From a virus: a stretch of 29,716 nucleotides of DNA. Under the pieces are notes generated by a model. It ran no database searches. It was not told where the DNA came from and saw nothing but the letters and a program-made list of their open reading frames with translations. A program made the position numbers and the translations under genes. Location: IMG/VR virus record IMGVR_UViG_3300043595_000016, positions 1-29,716 of that record, one strand, 5' to 3'. The stretch's first letter is position 1, and each line of letters starts with the position of its first letter. Shown here piece by piece: positions 6,166 to 14,938 of the stretch.

Positions 6166-6834
6166 TCACGGTGTGACCTGGAGGATGATGCGGTGGAAGG
6201 TCGCGTTGGTGGTCGGTGTGATGGAGGTCCATGCCAAACCTGGATCTGGAAGCGTGCCGTAGGACGTCCCAGCGAGGGTTAGGTGTCCGACCAGTGCCGA
6301 CGCCCCGGAGCCCGCGAAGAGCGGGGCGGAGCCCCAGGTGCGCATCGTCGGAGTCGCATGGTTAGTTTCCATGCAGGTCAGGTAGCGGCCCGCGGGAAGC
6401 GCCAGGGCACTGGCCGAGATGGTTTTGACGCCAGTGGTCGAGACGTCGAACGCGCCCTCAACGAGCAGGTCCCCTGGCTGCCATTCCTCGTCGGCCTCGT
6501 ACAGGCCGCCGCGCAGGGCACGAGTGGCAGCGTTGCCAGCCGTGCATTCGGCGACGAGATTGACGAGCGTGATCGGTTCGCGAACGATGAGCGGCTGGTA
6601 GAAGCGGCTGCCAGTCGGGAGCTGCCCTGTCGCCATGCTGTGCATCATTAGTCCTGGCAGCACGTAACTCGTCACCGCTCCCACTCCAGCCGGCCGGCCT
6701 TCGCCAATGCCACCGGCTCCGCTGCCATCCACTGGATCGATGTATTTGTGGGTGCTGTCGCTGCTGTCCCAGGCCGGCACCTTCCCGTCGGCGCGGTCGG
6801 TGATGTCAACGTCGATCATGCGTCGTTCGGTCAT
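6166..6834 (-). CDS. Minor tail protein (distal), 222 aa
   Basis: This last gene of the late operon follows the tail hub/beta-helix gene by 7 nt, with GAGGA as ribosome site. It reads as a beta-rich structural protein: a short acidic start (MIDVDITDRADGKVPAWDSS) followed by Gly/Ser/Thr-rich strands such as YVLPGLMMHSMATGQLPTG and ending FHRIILQVTP. Such domains form receptor-binding or decoration heads at the tail tip. The segment WDSSDSTHKYI resembles the repeated 'D...H.Y' motifs of tail fibres. Assignment is by position and composition. Confidence 0.65.
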   Translation of the reverse strand: MTERRMIDVDITDRADGKVPAWDSSDSTHKYIDPVDGSGAGGIGEGRPAGVGAVTSYVLPGLMMHSMATGQLPTGSRFYQPLIVREPITLVNLVAECTAGNAATRALRGGLYEADEEWQPGDLLVEGAFDVSTTGVKTISASALALPAGRYLTCMETNHATPTMRTWGSAPLFAGSGASALVGHLTLAGTSYGTLPDPGLAWTSITPTTNATFHRIILQVTP

Positions 6835-6841
6835 CTCATCC

Positions 6842-9800
6842 TCACAGGTTGTACGGCACGAGCAGCAGTTCGCTGGTCGCAGGATCTAGGGCGAGGACGG
6901 CCTCCTCGCCGGTCAGTACGCCAGCGTCGTCGTAGTACGGCCCATCACCGTCCACGCCCCACAGGGCACTGACCTCGACGATCACGTCGTCGCCCGAGTG
7001 GTCATAGGTGACGGTGCCAGGGTCGACGGTCAGGAGTCCAGCGCCACCGCCCCCGACGCCGGGCAGGCCGTCGTGGTCGAGCAGGTCGTGGCGCGTCTCG
7101 TTGAGGTACTGGGTATGGTCATCGTCGGCGAGCCCGCTGAGGACACCGTGGTCCGAGGCGCCGATCTCGCGGATGTTGGTCGAGCCCGACTGGCTGTAAA
7201 GCGACGTGAAGTTACCCGTCGCCAGATTGCCAAGCAGGTTGACGTTATCGGTGTTGGTGAGCTGGATGGCCGAGCGGGCGGTACCGTCCGTCTGGAAGAC
7301 GTTGTTAGCGATGATGATGTCCTCGACATCATCGGTATTGGTCGGCGTGACCGAGATGGCCTTGCCCGAGCTGTTCGACCACAGGCCGAACTGGTTGCCG
7401 GCAATCACGATCTCGCGCCAACGACCCGTTCCAGCCGAGACGATGCTGATCCCGTGACCCGACATGTTCTCGAAGGAGCAGTTGGTGACGAGCAACAGGA
7501 TCGTAGAGATGCCATTCGTCACCGCCACGTCGATGCCGTTGGTGAACTGGTTGGTCAGAGACAGGTAGGCGTTGACCTTGGTGTTCGTGATCTTCCCGCC
7601 GCCGCCCGATTCAATGCGAATGCCAGCCGTAGCGTCGTAATCGGCGGAATAGATCCATGAGTTGTCAATGGCCCAGTCCCCGCCATCGGGCAGGTCGACG
7701 TGGCGGATCTTGATGCCGTACTCGGCCGGTCCCAGGAAGTAGGACTGATCGACCGTCCAGCCGTAGCCGTCCTGGATGTCGAGGTTGATGTAGAAGCCCT
7801 TGACCGACAGCCGTTCATAGCGATTGAGGTCGCCCGAGGTGACGACGATCCCACCGCCCGCCGAGGGCTGGACGCCGGCGTTGTTGACCAGCGCCAAATC
7901 GCGCATTGTCACGCCGTGCGAGTCGATCGTGAACAGCGCTGCCGATCCCGAGTCGGTGATGAGCTTCGTAGCTCCGTCCGTCTCGGCATCCGACCCGGCC
8001 ATGCCGTCGCCGAAGACGGTCCCCGGCGCGGTGATCGCAGGGAGCGCGCCCGACACTAGGTAGGACCCGCCACGACCGGGGATGTAGAGGCGGCCGCCCG
8101 AGGCGTTGTAGTCGTTCACGGCTTCGGTGAAGGCCGTCAGGTTGTCTGTGCTTCCGTCCTCCACCGCGCCGTACGAATCGGTGTTGATCCAGGTCAGGAG
8201 GTTGCTGATCTCCCCGTGGCCATGCGGGTTCGGCCCGTCGAGCACCCAGACCGCCGCGCCGTCCGTGTTGTCCAGCAGGACCGACGTGCTGAACACTTCG
8301 TCCGGGTCGTCCTCGTCATCGACGTGCATCCAGCGGTCGCCGACGCGGAAGCCCTGGCTGATGTCGTCGTTGACGGTGGGCATTCGCTCACGGCGCACCT
8401 CGTGCTCGTGATCGGCGTTGGCGTGGATGTCGCTGTCATCGCCGAGCAGATCCTCGTTGCCGTCGCCCACGCTGCCCGGATCGGCGGTCCCGGCGTCCAC
8501 GAACGAGAAGCCGAGCCACGAACGAGCATCCGCGGTGCTGCCCTCAGTCGTTGGCAGGTCAACGCTGGCCGAGTCGTTATAGCGCAGGTTGCCGCCTGTG
8601 CCGCCCGATGTCGGCGTGGCGTGATGATGCCCGTACTCGATGACCAGGATGTCGGTGCCCACTGCGGTCGCCACGGCCGCCGACGTAGCGCGGAATGTCC
8701 GACTCTGCATCGTCGACGCAGCGGGGAACGGATTGCTGCCGGTGAAGTCGCCCACGTCCCACAGGGTCCCGATAAAGCCGGTCCCCGAGCGCCAGATACG
8801 TGCGCACCACTCCGTCCGATTGTTCTGCGTGGACTCATCGATGCCGACGCCGTGCCGGCTCTTACCCTTGACCGGCGACTCCCACTCGGCACCCTGCTGG
8901 ACGGCCCCGAGAAGGCCAGCGACGCCATTGAGAGCGATGCCGAAGAAGCCGAGGCACCGCTGCGAAGCTGCGACGTTGACGCCCGACCAGACATAGCCTG
9001 ACCCACCCTCGTCGTAGGTGCTCTGCGGTACGGGATTGAGCTGCTTTATGTCTGGCGGGAACGAGACGCCGTCCCAGGTCGAGGCGGCGTCTGAAGTCTG
9101 GAGCCCGATGCCCATGTCGTCCTCGGTGGGGTAGAGGACCCCGGTGACAAGCGTGCCGTCGCCGGGTGGGACGGTGGGAGTGGGAGCCTTCGGAACTGCC
9201 ACAGGCCGGCGCGTCTTGGCGATCTTCTTCGGCCGCGCCAGCGACAAGGCGAGGATGTACATGCGCTCAGCGCCGGGCTTCTTCGGGCTGTACGGCGTGA
9301 CCTTGACCTGGGCGACCATGCGGGTCACCGCGTCCCCGTAGTCCTCTTCGTAGCGTGCCGCCGCGGACTTGATCGAGATCCCCATGCCGGCACGCACGAG
9401 GTGCGCCTTGGAGGCCGGGACGAGGATCGACGGCTGATGCGTCACGTCCTCGCGCGAGCGGCCGGCCAGCAGATGCGGAGCGCGCCCGGTGGCGCCGGCC
9501 TCCGTCTGGGTCGTGGCGTCCGTCATCTTCTCGGCGTAGTAGTCGTGCTTCTCGATGACGTCGGTGTTCTCGGCCAGGATGTGGCCGCGCTGGTCGCCGT
9601 ACTCGGTGATGACCGTGGACAGCACCGGGTCCGCGCCGCCGCGCTGGATGGCGGGTCCCTGGTTCCACCACGGCGCGAAGACTGTGTCGTCGTCGACCTC
9701 GCTGCGCACGTCGCTGATCGACAGCGTCGACATGCGGAAGAAGTCGTCCTCCTCCTGCCACTGGAAGCAGTTGTGCGTCTCGCCGTCCAGATCGTGAAGC

Positions 9801-10420
9801 ACGATGCCCCAGTTCTGGCCCTCAGTCTCCGAGCACTCGCGCAGGATCTCGGTCAGCTGCGTGCCCATCTCGTAGGTGTGAGCCGGCATCTCCACTTCGC
9901 CATCGGCGGGGTTCGGCTTCACGAGGTGAGGGTCGTCGCCGTCGTCCCAGCGCTTGGCGACGATGTCGGTGGTCAGCCGCGGGTCCGTCTGACAGAACTC
10001 CTCGATCGCCGCGATGGCGCGCTCGGTGGCCGTCTCGGCCGGGCGATCCCAGTCCTCGCGCAGTGCAAGGCCGTGGAGCTCGCTGTTCTGGTCGCCCATG
10101 ACCGCGTGCTGTTCGCGGCCGGCGGCCACCTTCGTCCCCGGACCACGGGCACCTTCGATGCGGACGATCGGGCCGCGCTGCAGCCACAGCTCGTCGCCGG
10201 AAGCGTCCTCGGTGATGGTGACCCGGTTGTGCTCGTAGATCTCGACCGTGCCGTCGTCGTCGACGAAGGTGACATCGCCCTGGGCGCCGGTGCCCTGGCC
10301 GTACGCGCTGGCCGCGGTGATCTCCGGGTTCACGTCATCGAACAGGCGCACCTTGCTCGAGTAGTCGCTGGTGGACGCACCGGAGTGACCGCCGTGGCGG
10401 ACGTAGACCTTGACCGACAT
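6842..10420 (-). CDS. Tail hub / tail-spike protein with beta-helix domain, 1192 aa
   Basis: Residues 1-~400 look like a tail-associated hub/baseplate protein (SVKVYVRHGG start, later GMGISIKSAAARYEEDYGD and VKVTPYSPKK). A proline-rich linker (RRPVAVPKAPTPTVPPGDG) leads to a middle domain of unknown type. From about residue 748 the motif DSYGAVEDGSTDNLTAFTEA and LYIPGRGGSYLVSG marks a pectate-lyase-3-like right-handed beta-helix, with repeated Asn-rich turns (TNTDDVEDIIIANNVF) to about residue 1085. A tail-fibre motif (SDHGVLSGLADDDHTQYL) follows and the protein ends in a short beta domain. The enzyme-like spike probably binds or cuts a surface polysaccharide. It follows the tape measure by 3 nt. 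The fusion of hub and spike in one chain is noteworthy. Confidence 0.8.
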   Translation of the reverse strand: MSVKVYVRHGGHSGASTSDYSSKVRLFDDVNPEITAASAYGQGTGAQGDVTFVDDDGTVEIYEHNRVTITEDASGDELWLQRGPIVRIEGARGPGTKVAAGREQHAVMGDQNSELHGLALREDWDRPAETATERAIAAIEEFCQTDPRLTTDIVAKRWDDGDDPHLVKPNPADGEVEMPAHTYEMGTQLTEILRECSETEGQNWGIVLHDLDGETHNCFQWQEEDDFFRMSTLSISDVRSEVDDDTVFAPWWNQGPAIQRGGADPVLSTVITEYGDQRGHILAENTDVIEKHDYYAEKMTDATTQTEAGATGRAPHLLAGRSREDVTHQPSILVPASKAHLVRAGMGISIKSAAARYEEDYGDAVTRMVAQVKVTPYSPKKPGAERMYILALSLARPKKIAKTRRPVAVPKAPTPTVPPGDGTLVTGVLYPTEDDMGIGLQTSDAASTWDGVSFPPDIKQLNPVPQSTYDEGGSGYVWSGVNVAASQRCLGFFGIALNGVAGLLGAVQQGAEWESPVKGKSRHGVGIDESTQNNRTEWCARIWRSGTGFIGTLWDVGDFTGSNPFPAASTMQSRTFRATSAAVATAVGTDILVIEYGHHHATPTSGGTGGNLRYNDSASVDLPTTEGSTADARSWLGFSFVDAGTADPGSVGDGNEDLLGDDSDIHANADHEHEVRRERMPTVNDDISQGFRVGDRWMHVDDEDDPDEVFSTSVLLDNTDGAAVWVLDGPNPHGHGEISNLLTWINTDSYGAVEDGSTDNLTAFTEAVNDYNASGGRLYIPGRGGSYLVSGALPAITAPGTVFGDGMAGSDAETDGATKLITDSGSAALFTIDSHGVTMRDLALVNNAGVQPSAGGGIVVTSGDLNRYERLSVKGFYINLDIQDGYGWTVDQSYFLGPAEYGIKIRHVDLPDGGDWAIDNSWIYSADYDATAGIRIESGGGGKITNTKVNAYLSLTNQFTNGIDVAVTNGISTILLLVTNCSFENMSGHGISIVSAGTGRWREIVIAGNQFGLWSNSSGKAISVTPTNTDDVEDIIIANNVFQTDGTARSAIQLTNTDNVNLLGNLATGNFTSLYSQSGSTNIREIGASDHGVLSGLADDDHTQYLNETRHDLLDHDGLPGVGGGGAGLLTVDPGTVTYDHSGDDVIVEVSALWGVDGDGPYYDDAGVLTGEEAVLALDPATSELLLVPYNL

Positions 10421-10423
10421 GGT

Positions 10424-12319
10424 CTAGACGAACCCGGTGTCGGAGTGCGACCGGATGGCTGACAGCTCGACGCGCTTCTGATCGTGGATCGAGATCGTCG
10501 CCTGGAAGCGCGCGTGGACGTTGACCTCCGGGTTGAAGTCCTTGGCGGCGATCGTCGCCAACGGACCTTGCGTAGCGCGGACCGCGGCCGCGGTGAGATC
10601 CTGGCGGGCCAGTGCTGCCGCTGCCCGACTGCCCTCGTTGGCATCCAGCGTCGAGACGTGCTGGTTCAGGTTGGCGTATGCGCTGCGCTGCTCAGAGTTC
10701 CAGGAGTTGGCGATCGAGCTGGCCGTGGAGCTCGAGGCCGCGATCTCGGCTCGGATGTCGGCAGCAGCCTGCTCCAGCTGCGGCCGGACGTTGGTGTTGA
10801 AAAGGATGCCTTCGAGGAAGGGGCGGTCCTGGTCGATCTGGCCCTGGATCTTGTCCAGCGATTCCCGGTTGCGCGGCAGCTCATCGAGGATGCCCTGCAA
10901 GCCAGCGCGGGACTCGTTCCGCATGTTCTCGAAGTTGATGACCTCGACCGCTGCCACGCCGACCGCCGCCACGCCCAGGCCGATCGCCAGCCCGCCGGCC
11001 ACGCGGCCCGCCGTGCCGCCACCGCCCGGAGCAACCGGGGTTCCACCGCCACCGGTGCCGGGTAGGCCGACTTCCTTCGTGAAGAGGGGAGTGGCCGGGG
11101 TCGAGCCCCGCAGCGCGCCGATGCCAGCGCCCACGCCCTTACCGATCAACGACCCGGCCAGCCCACCGGCCAATCCACCGGTCAGCTTGTTGACGGCGAG
11201 GGCGGCGACCGCGATGCCCTGCACTTCCTTCGGCAGCGCCAGGAAGGCGTCCACCGCGATCTTGGCTGCCTGGCCGGTGATCTTAAGACCCTCGCCGATC
11301 GTGCCCCACGGCAAGCTGCCGAGGAAGCCGAAGACCTGCGAGACGCCTGACCCGACCTTGCTCCAGTCGAAGTCCTCCAGCTTGCCGAGAACACCCTCGA
11401 GGACTCCACCCACACGATCAAGGTTGCGGTCGGTGAAGATGCCGGCGATCGCTTCGCCCAGCCGTCCCGCAGCGTTCAGCGCTCGGGGCGAGCCGAGCAT
11501 CTCGATGATCTTCTCGCGCGTGCGGTCAATGGCAGGAAGGAGAGGTCCGGCCAGGCGCTTCTGCAGATCCTCCAGTCGATCGTTGAATGCCGCCTGCCGC
11601 CCCTCGGCGGTGGCGCCGGCCGCCGCGTACCGTCCGCCGAACTGGGTCGTGAGCTCGTCCAGGATGATGCGCTGCGCGCCGTACAGATCGTTCTGCTCGA
11701 CCAGCGTCTTGATCTGGTCTTCCTGCTGCTGGGTGAGCTGCACGCCCACACGGCGCAGAGCGCTGACGCCCTTGACCGGATCGTTGAGGGCCTTGCCGAC
11801 CTGGATGATGGTGCTCTGCAGGCCCTCCGGGCCGCCGCCCATCGCCTCGTTCATGTTGAGCGCGGCTTCGAGGGCGGGCTCGAAGGCGTCGTCGCGGATC
11901 TTCGTGAAGGTCAGCAGCAGGTTGGCGCCGGACTGGATGACCTTGTCATCCATCGTCGCGTTGAGGTTCTCGTACTCCTCGGCCAGCGCCCGGATTCCTT
12001 CAGCCGACTGGCCTGCCACGCCCTTGGTGGAGGCGATGACGGTGTTCGTGGCGGTGTTGACCGACTCCAGTTCGTTAAGCGACGCCACGCCGCCGCTGAT
12101 GGCGTTGGTGATGAGCGTGACGCCACCGCGCACCGCGCGCTCGAGGCCCACGCCCAGCGCCGTGCTGACCGCACCACTGAACACGCCGGCCTGCCGCCGG
12201 CCACGGGACAGAGCACCCTCCAGCCGGCCGAGGTGACGCTCGGCATTACCGGCCGTGCCGCTGAACTTGTCCTGCAGCTCCAGGCTGGCCAGCAGCCGCG
12301 CGGTGTCAGCCAGTGCCAT
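10424..12319 (-). CDS. Tail tape measure protein, 631 aa
   Basis: Starts MALADTARLLASLELQDKFS, the usual beginning of tape measure proteins. Residues ~60-250 carry the conserved tape-measure core (LNELESVNTATNTVIASTKG, then AEEYENLNATMDDKV and GPEGLQSTIIQVGKALNDP). Hydrophobic stretches lie in the C-terminal half (VAGGLAIGLGVAAVGVAAVE near residue 440), followed by an Ala-rich coiled-coil-like tail. The ATG follows the stop of the frameshifted chaperone without a gap, and GGAGG lies 9 nt upstream. At about 1.5 angstrom per residue the tail would be roughly 95 nm, i.e. a siphovirus with a short to medium tail. Confidence 0.93.
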   Translation of the reverse strand: MALADTARLLASLELQDKFSGTAGNAERHLGRLEGALSRGRRQAGVFSGAVSTALGVGLERAVRGGVTLITNAISGGVASLNELESVNTATNTVIASTKGVAGQSAEGIRALAEEYENLNATMDDKVIQSGANLLLTFTKIRDDAFEPALEAALNMNEAMGGGPEGLQSTIIQVGKALNDPVKGVSALRRVGVQLTQQQEDQIKTLVEQNDLYGAQRIILDELTTQFGGRYAAAGATAEGRQAAFNDRLEDLQKRLAGPLLPAIDRTREKIIEMLGSPRALNAAGRLGEAIAGIFTDRNLDRVGGVLEGVLGKLEDFDWSKVGSGVSQVFGFLGSLPWGTIGEGLKITGQAAKIAVDAFLALPKEVQGIAVAALAVNKLTGGLAGGLAGSLIGKGVGAGIGALRGSTPATPLFTKEVGLPGTGGGGTPVAPGGGGTAGRVAGGLAIGLGVAAVGVAAVEVINFENMRNESRAGLQGILDELPRNRESLDKIQGQIDQDRPFLEGILFNTNVRPQLEQAAADIRAEIAASSSTASSIANSWNSEQRSAYANLNQHVSTLDANEGSRAAAALARQDLTAAAVRATQGPLATIAAKDFNPEVNVHARFQATISIHDQKRVELSAIRSHSDTGFV

Positions 12320-12930
12320 CTAGATGACCCTCCTCAGTGCCTCGACGCCCTGGTCCTCGGCGGCCAGCCGGGTGCGGAGCAGCCGACCGACACCCAGCTC
12401 GGCCAGCAGCTGCAGACGCCATCGCCCTAGCCCGTAATCGTCGCGATGACGCCCGTCTGGGAAGTGGAGGTCGAGGATGGCTTCGACCGCGTCCGGCGCT
12501 TCTGCGTATGCCCGTTCGGCGCTGATGTCGACCCGTTGGTCGGCGAAGGCGGCGATGAGGTCGACGCCGGGGCCATTAAAGGGAGCACCACCGGATCCGT
12601 GTACAGCTCGTCTGCCTTGTCGGCCACGGGCGCCGCCAGTGCGAAGTCGCTCAGCACCAGGTCACGGATCGTCTCGTCGGTGACGGGGATCGGTGTCCCC
12701 TCGGCATCGACGAACGTCCATGAAGCGACCCCATGGATCAGGAAGCCCTCGGTCAGCAGGGCGGCGATCTCGCCATCCTCGTCCTGGGCCCCTTCCTTCA
12801 GCGAGTCGCGCAGGAAGCGCTGCAGGAGCATCCCGGCGCGCAGCCCGAGCTTCGGTCGCAGTCCGACCGTGTCCTTCTCGTGTGGCGTGCCCGCGCAGGG
12901 ACACGCCACCTCCACGTTGACCAGCTCCAT
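12320..12930 (-). CDS. Tail assembly chaperone, -1 frameshift product (gpGT-like), 203 aa
   Basis: Ribosomes that slip -1 at CCCTTTA (12583-12577) leave the 167-aa frame after codon 118 and continue in the -1 frame for 85 codons to TAG at 12322-12320, directly before the tape measure ATG. The -1 extension (NGPGVDLIAAFADQRVDISA ... YGLGRWRLQLLAELG) looks like real protein, while the zero-frame tail after the slip is low-complexity Ser/Thr/Pro. Two chaperone forms made by frameshifting, immediately upstream of the tape measure gene, are a hallmark of siphovirus tails; the long form bridges tape measure and tail tube subunits. Confidence 0.85.
12427..12930 (-). CDS. Tail assembly chaperone, zero-frame product (gpG-like), 167 aa
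   Basis: ATG at 12930, 2 nt after the tail tube stop. Residues 1-118 are the folded part (VACPCAGTPHEKDTVGLRPK, later EIAALLTEGFLIHGVASW and IRDLVLSDFALA), the typical size of gpG-type chaperones. A CPCAG motif near the start might bind metal. After the slippery codons CCT TTA the frame runs through a Ser/Thr/Pro/Arg-rich tail to TAG at 12427. The folded part is shared with the frameshifted 203-aa form; this shorter form is expected to be the major product. Confidence 0.85.
   Translation of the reverse strand: MELVNVEVACPCAGTPHEKDTVGLRPKLGLRAGMLLQRFLRDSLKEGAQDEDGEIAALLTEGFLIHGVASWTFVDAEGTPIPVTDETIRDLVLSDFALAAPVADKADELYTDPVVLPLMAPASTSSPPSPTNGSTSAPNGHTQKRRTRSKPSSTSTSQTGVIATITG
12577..12583 (-). 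promoter_or_regulatory. Programmed -1 frameshift site (CCCTTTA)
   Basis: The heptamer fits X XXY YYZ in the correct phase: zero-frame codons are CTC CCT TTA, slipping to CCC TTT. Downstream, GTCGACC (12565-12559) and GGTCGAC (12533-12527) form a perfect 7-bp stem starting 11 nt after the site, with CGGCG/CGCCG able to add a pseudoknot; these could stimulate slippage. Confidence 0.85.
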
Positions 12931-12932
12931 GG

Positions 12933-14000
12933 CTACAGCCCAGCGCTGGCGAGAGTGTTGACCACCGTGCTGCTGAAGACCTGGTCGAGCGTCTCAGCCT
13001 CGAGGAACGCCTTGCCGGTCAGCGTGACCGTGCTGTTGCCGCCGATGTTGCCGTCCTCGCGGGTGTAGTACCGCAGCGGAAGGTCGATGACCCACGAGAA
13101 GGGAACGTCGGGCGATCCGGTCTCGGCCACCGCCGTGGACTCGAACTCCAGGCGCACCATGCGATCAACCGCCGTGTCGCTCATCCAGGCGTCCGACTCA
13201 GAGCCGGTGCCGACCGTGTCCGACGTCTTGGCGAACTGGATCCCGAGCTCGATGATGCGCGCACCGCGGCCGTAGCCGCTGAGCTCGAAACCGGGAGCCG
13301 GCGCGAAGCGCTTCTGGTCGATCTCCTGGGTGATGTTGAGGTTGAAGGAGTGCATGGCGTCGGCGATGGGCGTGGTGCCCATGTCGCCCGGAGCCGTGTC
13401 GATGTACAGCGTGCAGTCCTTGAGGTAGACCGGGATGGCTTGCGCATCGACGGTCAGCCCCGTGGTCGGCACCGTGCCGTCCACCGGTGAGTCCGTGGAT
13501 CCGGTCGAGGCCGCGTGGCCGAAGACCCACGACATCGCCGCGCTCAACGGGCCGAGGCTCTCGTCGCCGCTGATCTGGAGCGAAGACAGGATGCCATCGC
13601 GCAGCTGGAACCAGTCGGAGGTCACGTCATCGCCGAACTCGTACGTGAACAGGTCGAAGGCATCCGCCGTCACCGAGGCCGGGACGTGGGCCCACGTCTT
13701 CGAGGTGCCCGAGCCGGTCGGCGTCTCGCCGCCACCGAACAGGGCCGACAGCATCAGCGGCAGCGAGTTGTAGTCGAGAGTCGGGTGGTTCAGCGACGCG
13801 CCGATCTCGGGAGCTCGCCGGGTGGGCGGTGCGACGAGGTCGAGGCTGCCAACGTCGCCCTCGGCGTCCGTCCAGTTGAGATTCACGCTGGGGACGCCGG
13901 TGAATGGGTAGGCGCGCTTGGCTGCGATGGCGGTGGCGAAGGCCGCCTGACGGCCGAACTGGTGCTTGCGGAAGCGGGTTAAGCCCTGGATCGGGGACAT
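12933..14000 (-). CDS. Major tail tube protein, 355 aa
   Basis: Position directly before the chaperone/tape measure block and the sequence support a siphovirus tail tube protein: MSPIQGLTRFRKHQFGRQ start, beta-rich body with VPSVNLNWTDAEGDVG, YEFGDDVTSDWFQLRDGIL, then SWVIDLPLRYYTREDGNIGG and TVTLTGKAFLEAETLDQVF near the C-terminus, the last part typical of tube proteins. At 355 aa it is larger than minimal tube proteins (~150-250 aa), so it may carry an extra domain. ATG at 14000 has AGGAGA upstream in a 73-bp gap (14001-14073) that shows only a weak 5-bp hairpin. Confidence 0.85.
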   Translation of the reverse strand: MSPIQGLTRFRKHQFGRQAAFATAIAAKRAYPFTGVPSVNLNWTDAEGDVGSLDLVAPPTRRAPEIGASLNHPTLDYNSLPLMLSALFGGGETPTGSGTSKTWAHVPASVTADAFDLFTYEFGDDVTSDWFQLRDGILSSLQISGDESLGPLSAAMSWVFGHAASTGSTDSPVDGTVPTTGLTVDAQAIPVYLKDCTLYIDTAPGDMGTTPIADAMHSFNLNITQEIDQKRFAPAPGFELSGYGRGARIIELGIQFAKTSDTVGTGSESDAWMSDTAVDRMVRLEFESTAVAETGSPDVPFSWVIDLPLRYYTREDGNIGGNSTVTLTGKAFLEAETLDQVFSSTVVNTLASAGL

Positions 14001-14073
14001 TGGAAGGTCTCCTGTCTAGCGTTGCGAGGAAGTCCGCCTACCGACCGGCGGCTGGTCACGACCGGAGGTTGTG

Positions 14074-14517
14074 TCAGTTCGCGTCCAGGCTCAGGCCCTC
14101 CAGCGTGATTCGGGTGGCGTAGTACTGCTTCTGCTGCTCGGGCGGCATCCACTCGGGTACGAACTCGGGGTCGTCCTCGGTGGCACGCACTTCGATCAGC
14201 GTCGCGGCGCCGGCGGCAGAAGCGTTGTCAGTGACCCAGTCGATGAAGCCGTCGACGAAGTCATCGGCCTGCTGGGCGGCCTCCTTTGAGTCGAAGATGT
14301 CGTGGACGATCACGAGCTCGGCCTGGGGATGTCGCTGGCGCAGCCCGGTGTAGGTGATGGTCGGCTCGTTGATCGCGTCGACGAACCCGGTCGGCGGGTA
14401 GATCGACCGCGGCCGCGCGGGGTAGACCTGCATCGCGACATTCACGCTGGCCGCATACCCTTCGAGCAGGGCCACGCTGGCGCTGCGCATGGCGTTGCGC
14501 ATCCGGGAGCGAGGCAC
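14074..14517 (-). CDS. Tail terminator / tail completion protein, 147 aa
   Basis: In the slot between the HK97 gp10-like connector and the tail tube, where siphoviruses encode the tail terminator. The sequence agrees in size and style: YPARPRSIYPPTGFVDAINE, then LVIVHDIFDSKEAAQQADDF and FIDWVTDNASAAGAATLIEV, ending YYATRITLEGLSLDAN, an alternating helix/strand protein. GTG at 14517 follows the TGA of the upstream gene by 1 nt; ATG at 14502 is an alternative start. Confidence 0.75.
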   Translation of the reverse strand: MPRSRMRNAMRSASVALLEGYAASVNVAMQVYPARPRSIYPPTGFVDAINEPTITYTGLRQRHPQAELVIVHDIFDSKEAAQQADDFVDGFIDWVTDNASAAGAATLIEVRATEDDPEFVPEWMPPEQQKQYYATRITLEGLSLDAN

Positions 14518-14518
14518 G

Positions 14519-14938
14519 TCAGGCCGCCCTGTTCCACAGCTCGATCAGGTCAGCCAGGATGTCCGTCTGCTCCAACGACTCACGCGCCGAGCGATGGAGG
14601 AACGGCTGCTTGCGGGCTCCGGGGTGCTGGGCCTTACGGGCGAACACCGGCTGCCCGCCGACGTTGAACTTCATGGCCTTCATGCGCCGGGGCTGAATCT
14701 GGTGCGCCTTGGCGCCCGCCTCGAGGAAGCGCGCGCCGTGGGTGGCCACGACGGCCGCCTTGCGCTGGGATGCGTTGCGACGTCGGATCGACCGCTGGGT
14801 CTTCCCGGTGCGGTTCTTGACGCGCCGCTTGGCGAGCGTGACCGTGCGGTCCGCCCATTCACGACCGGCCGGCTTGAAGACGGTCTTAATCGCCTTTAGC
14901 CGGCGACGAAGCTCGCGTGCGCCGTGCAGGTCGCTCAT
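14519..14938 (-). CDS. HK97 gp10-like head-tail connector, 139 aa
   Basis: A very basic protein with the layout of the HK97-gp10/neck family: N-terminal helix (ARELRRRLKAIKTVFKPAGR), NRTGKTQRSIRRRN (the 'TG.L..SI' strand motif), VATHGARFLEAGAKAHQIQP (the 'Y..e.GT..i.p' motif) and QHPGARKQPFLHRSARESLE (the 'hpG.k..pFl..A' motif). It joins head and tail. ATG at 14938 overlaps the upstream TGA (ATGA). Confidence 0.85.
   Translation of the reverse strand: MSDLHGARELRRRLKAIKTVFKPAGREWADRTVTLAKRRVKNRTGKTQRSIRRRNASQRKAAVVATHGARFLEAGAKAHQIQPRRMKAMKFNVGGQPVFARKAQHPGARKQPFLHRSARESLEQTDILADLIELWNRAA

Noticed and set aside
6150-6185. Bidirectional terminator between the sulfatase-like gene and the tail gene
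   Set aside because: Only a 4-bp TCAC/GTGA stem and no T-run on either strand; termination here is likely but not supported by sequence.
14001-14073. Regulatory hairpin before the tail tube gene
   Set aside because: Only a 5-bp stem (CCGCC/GGCGG) with an 8-nt loop; expected by chance in DNA this rich in G+C.
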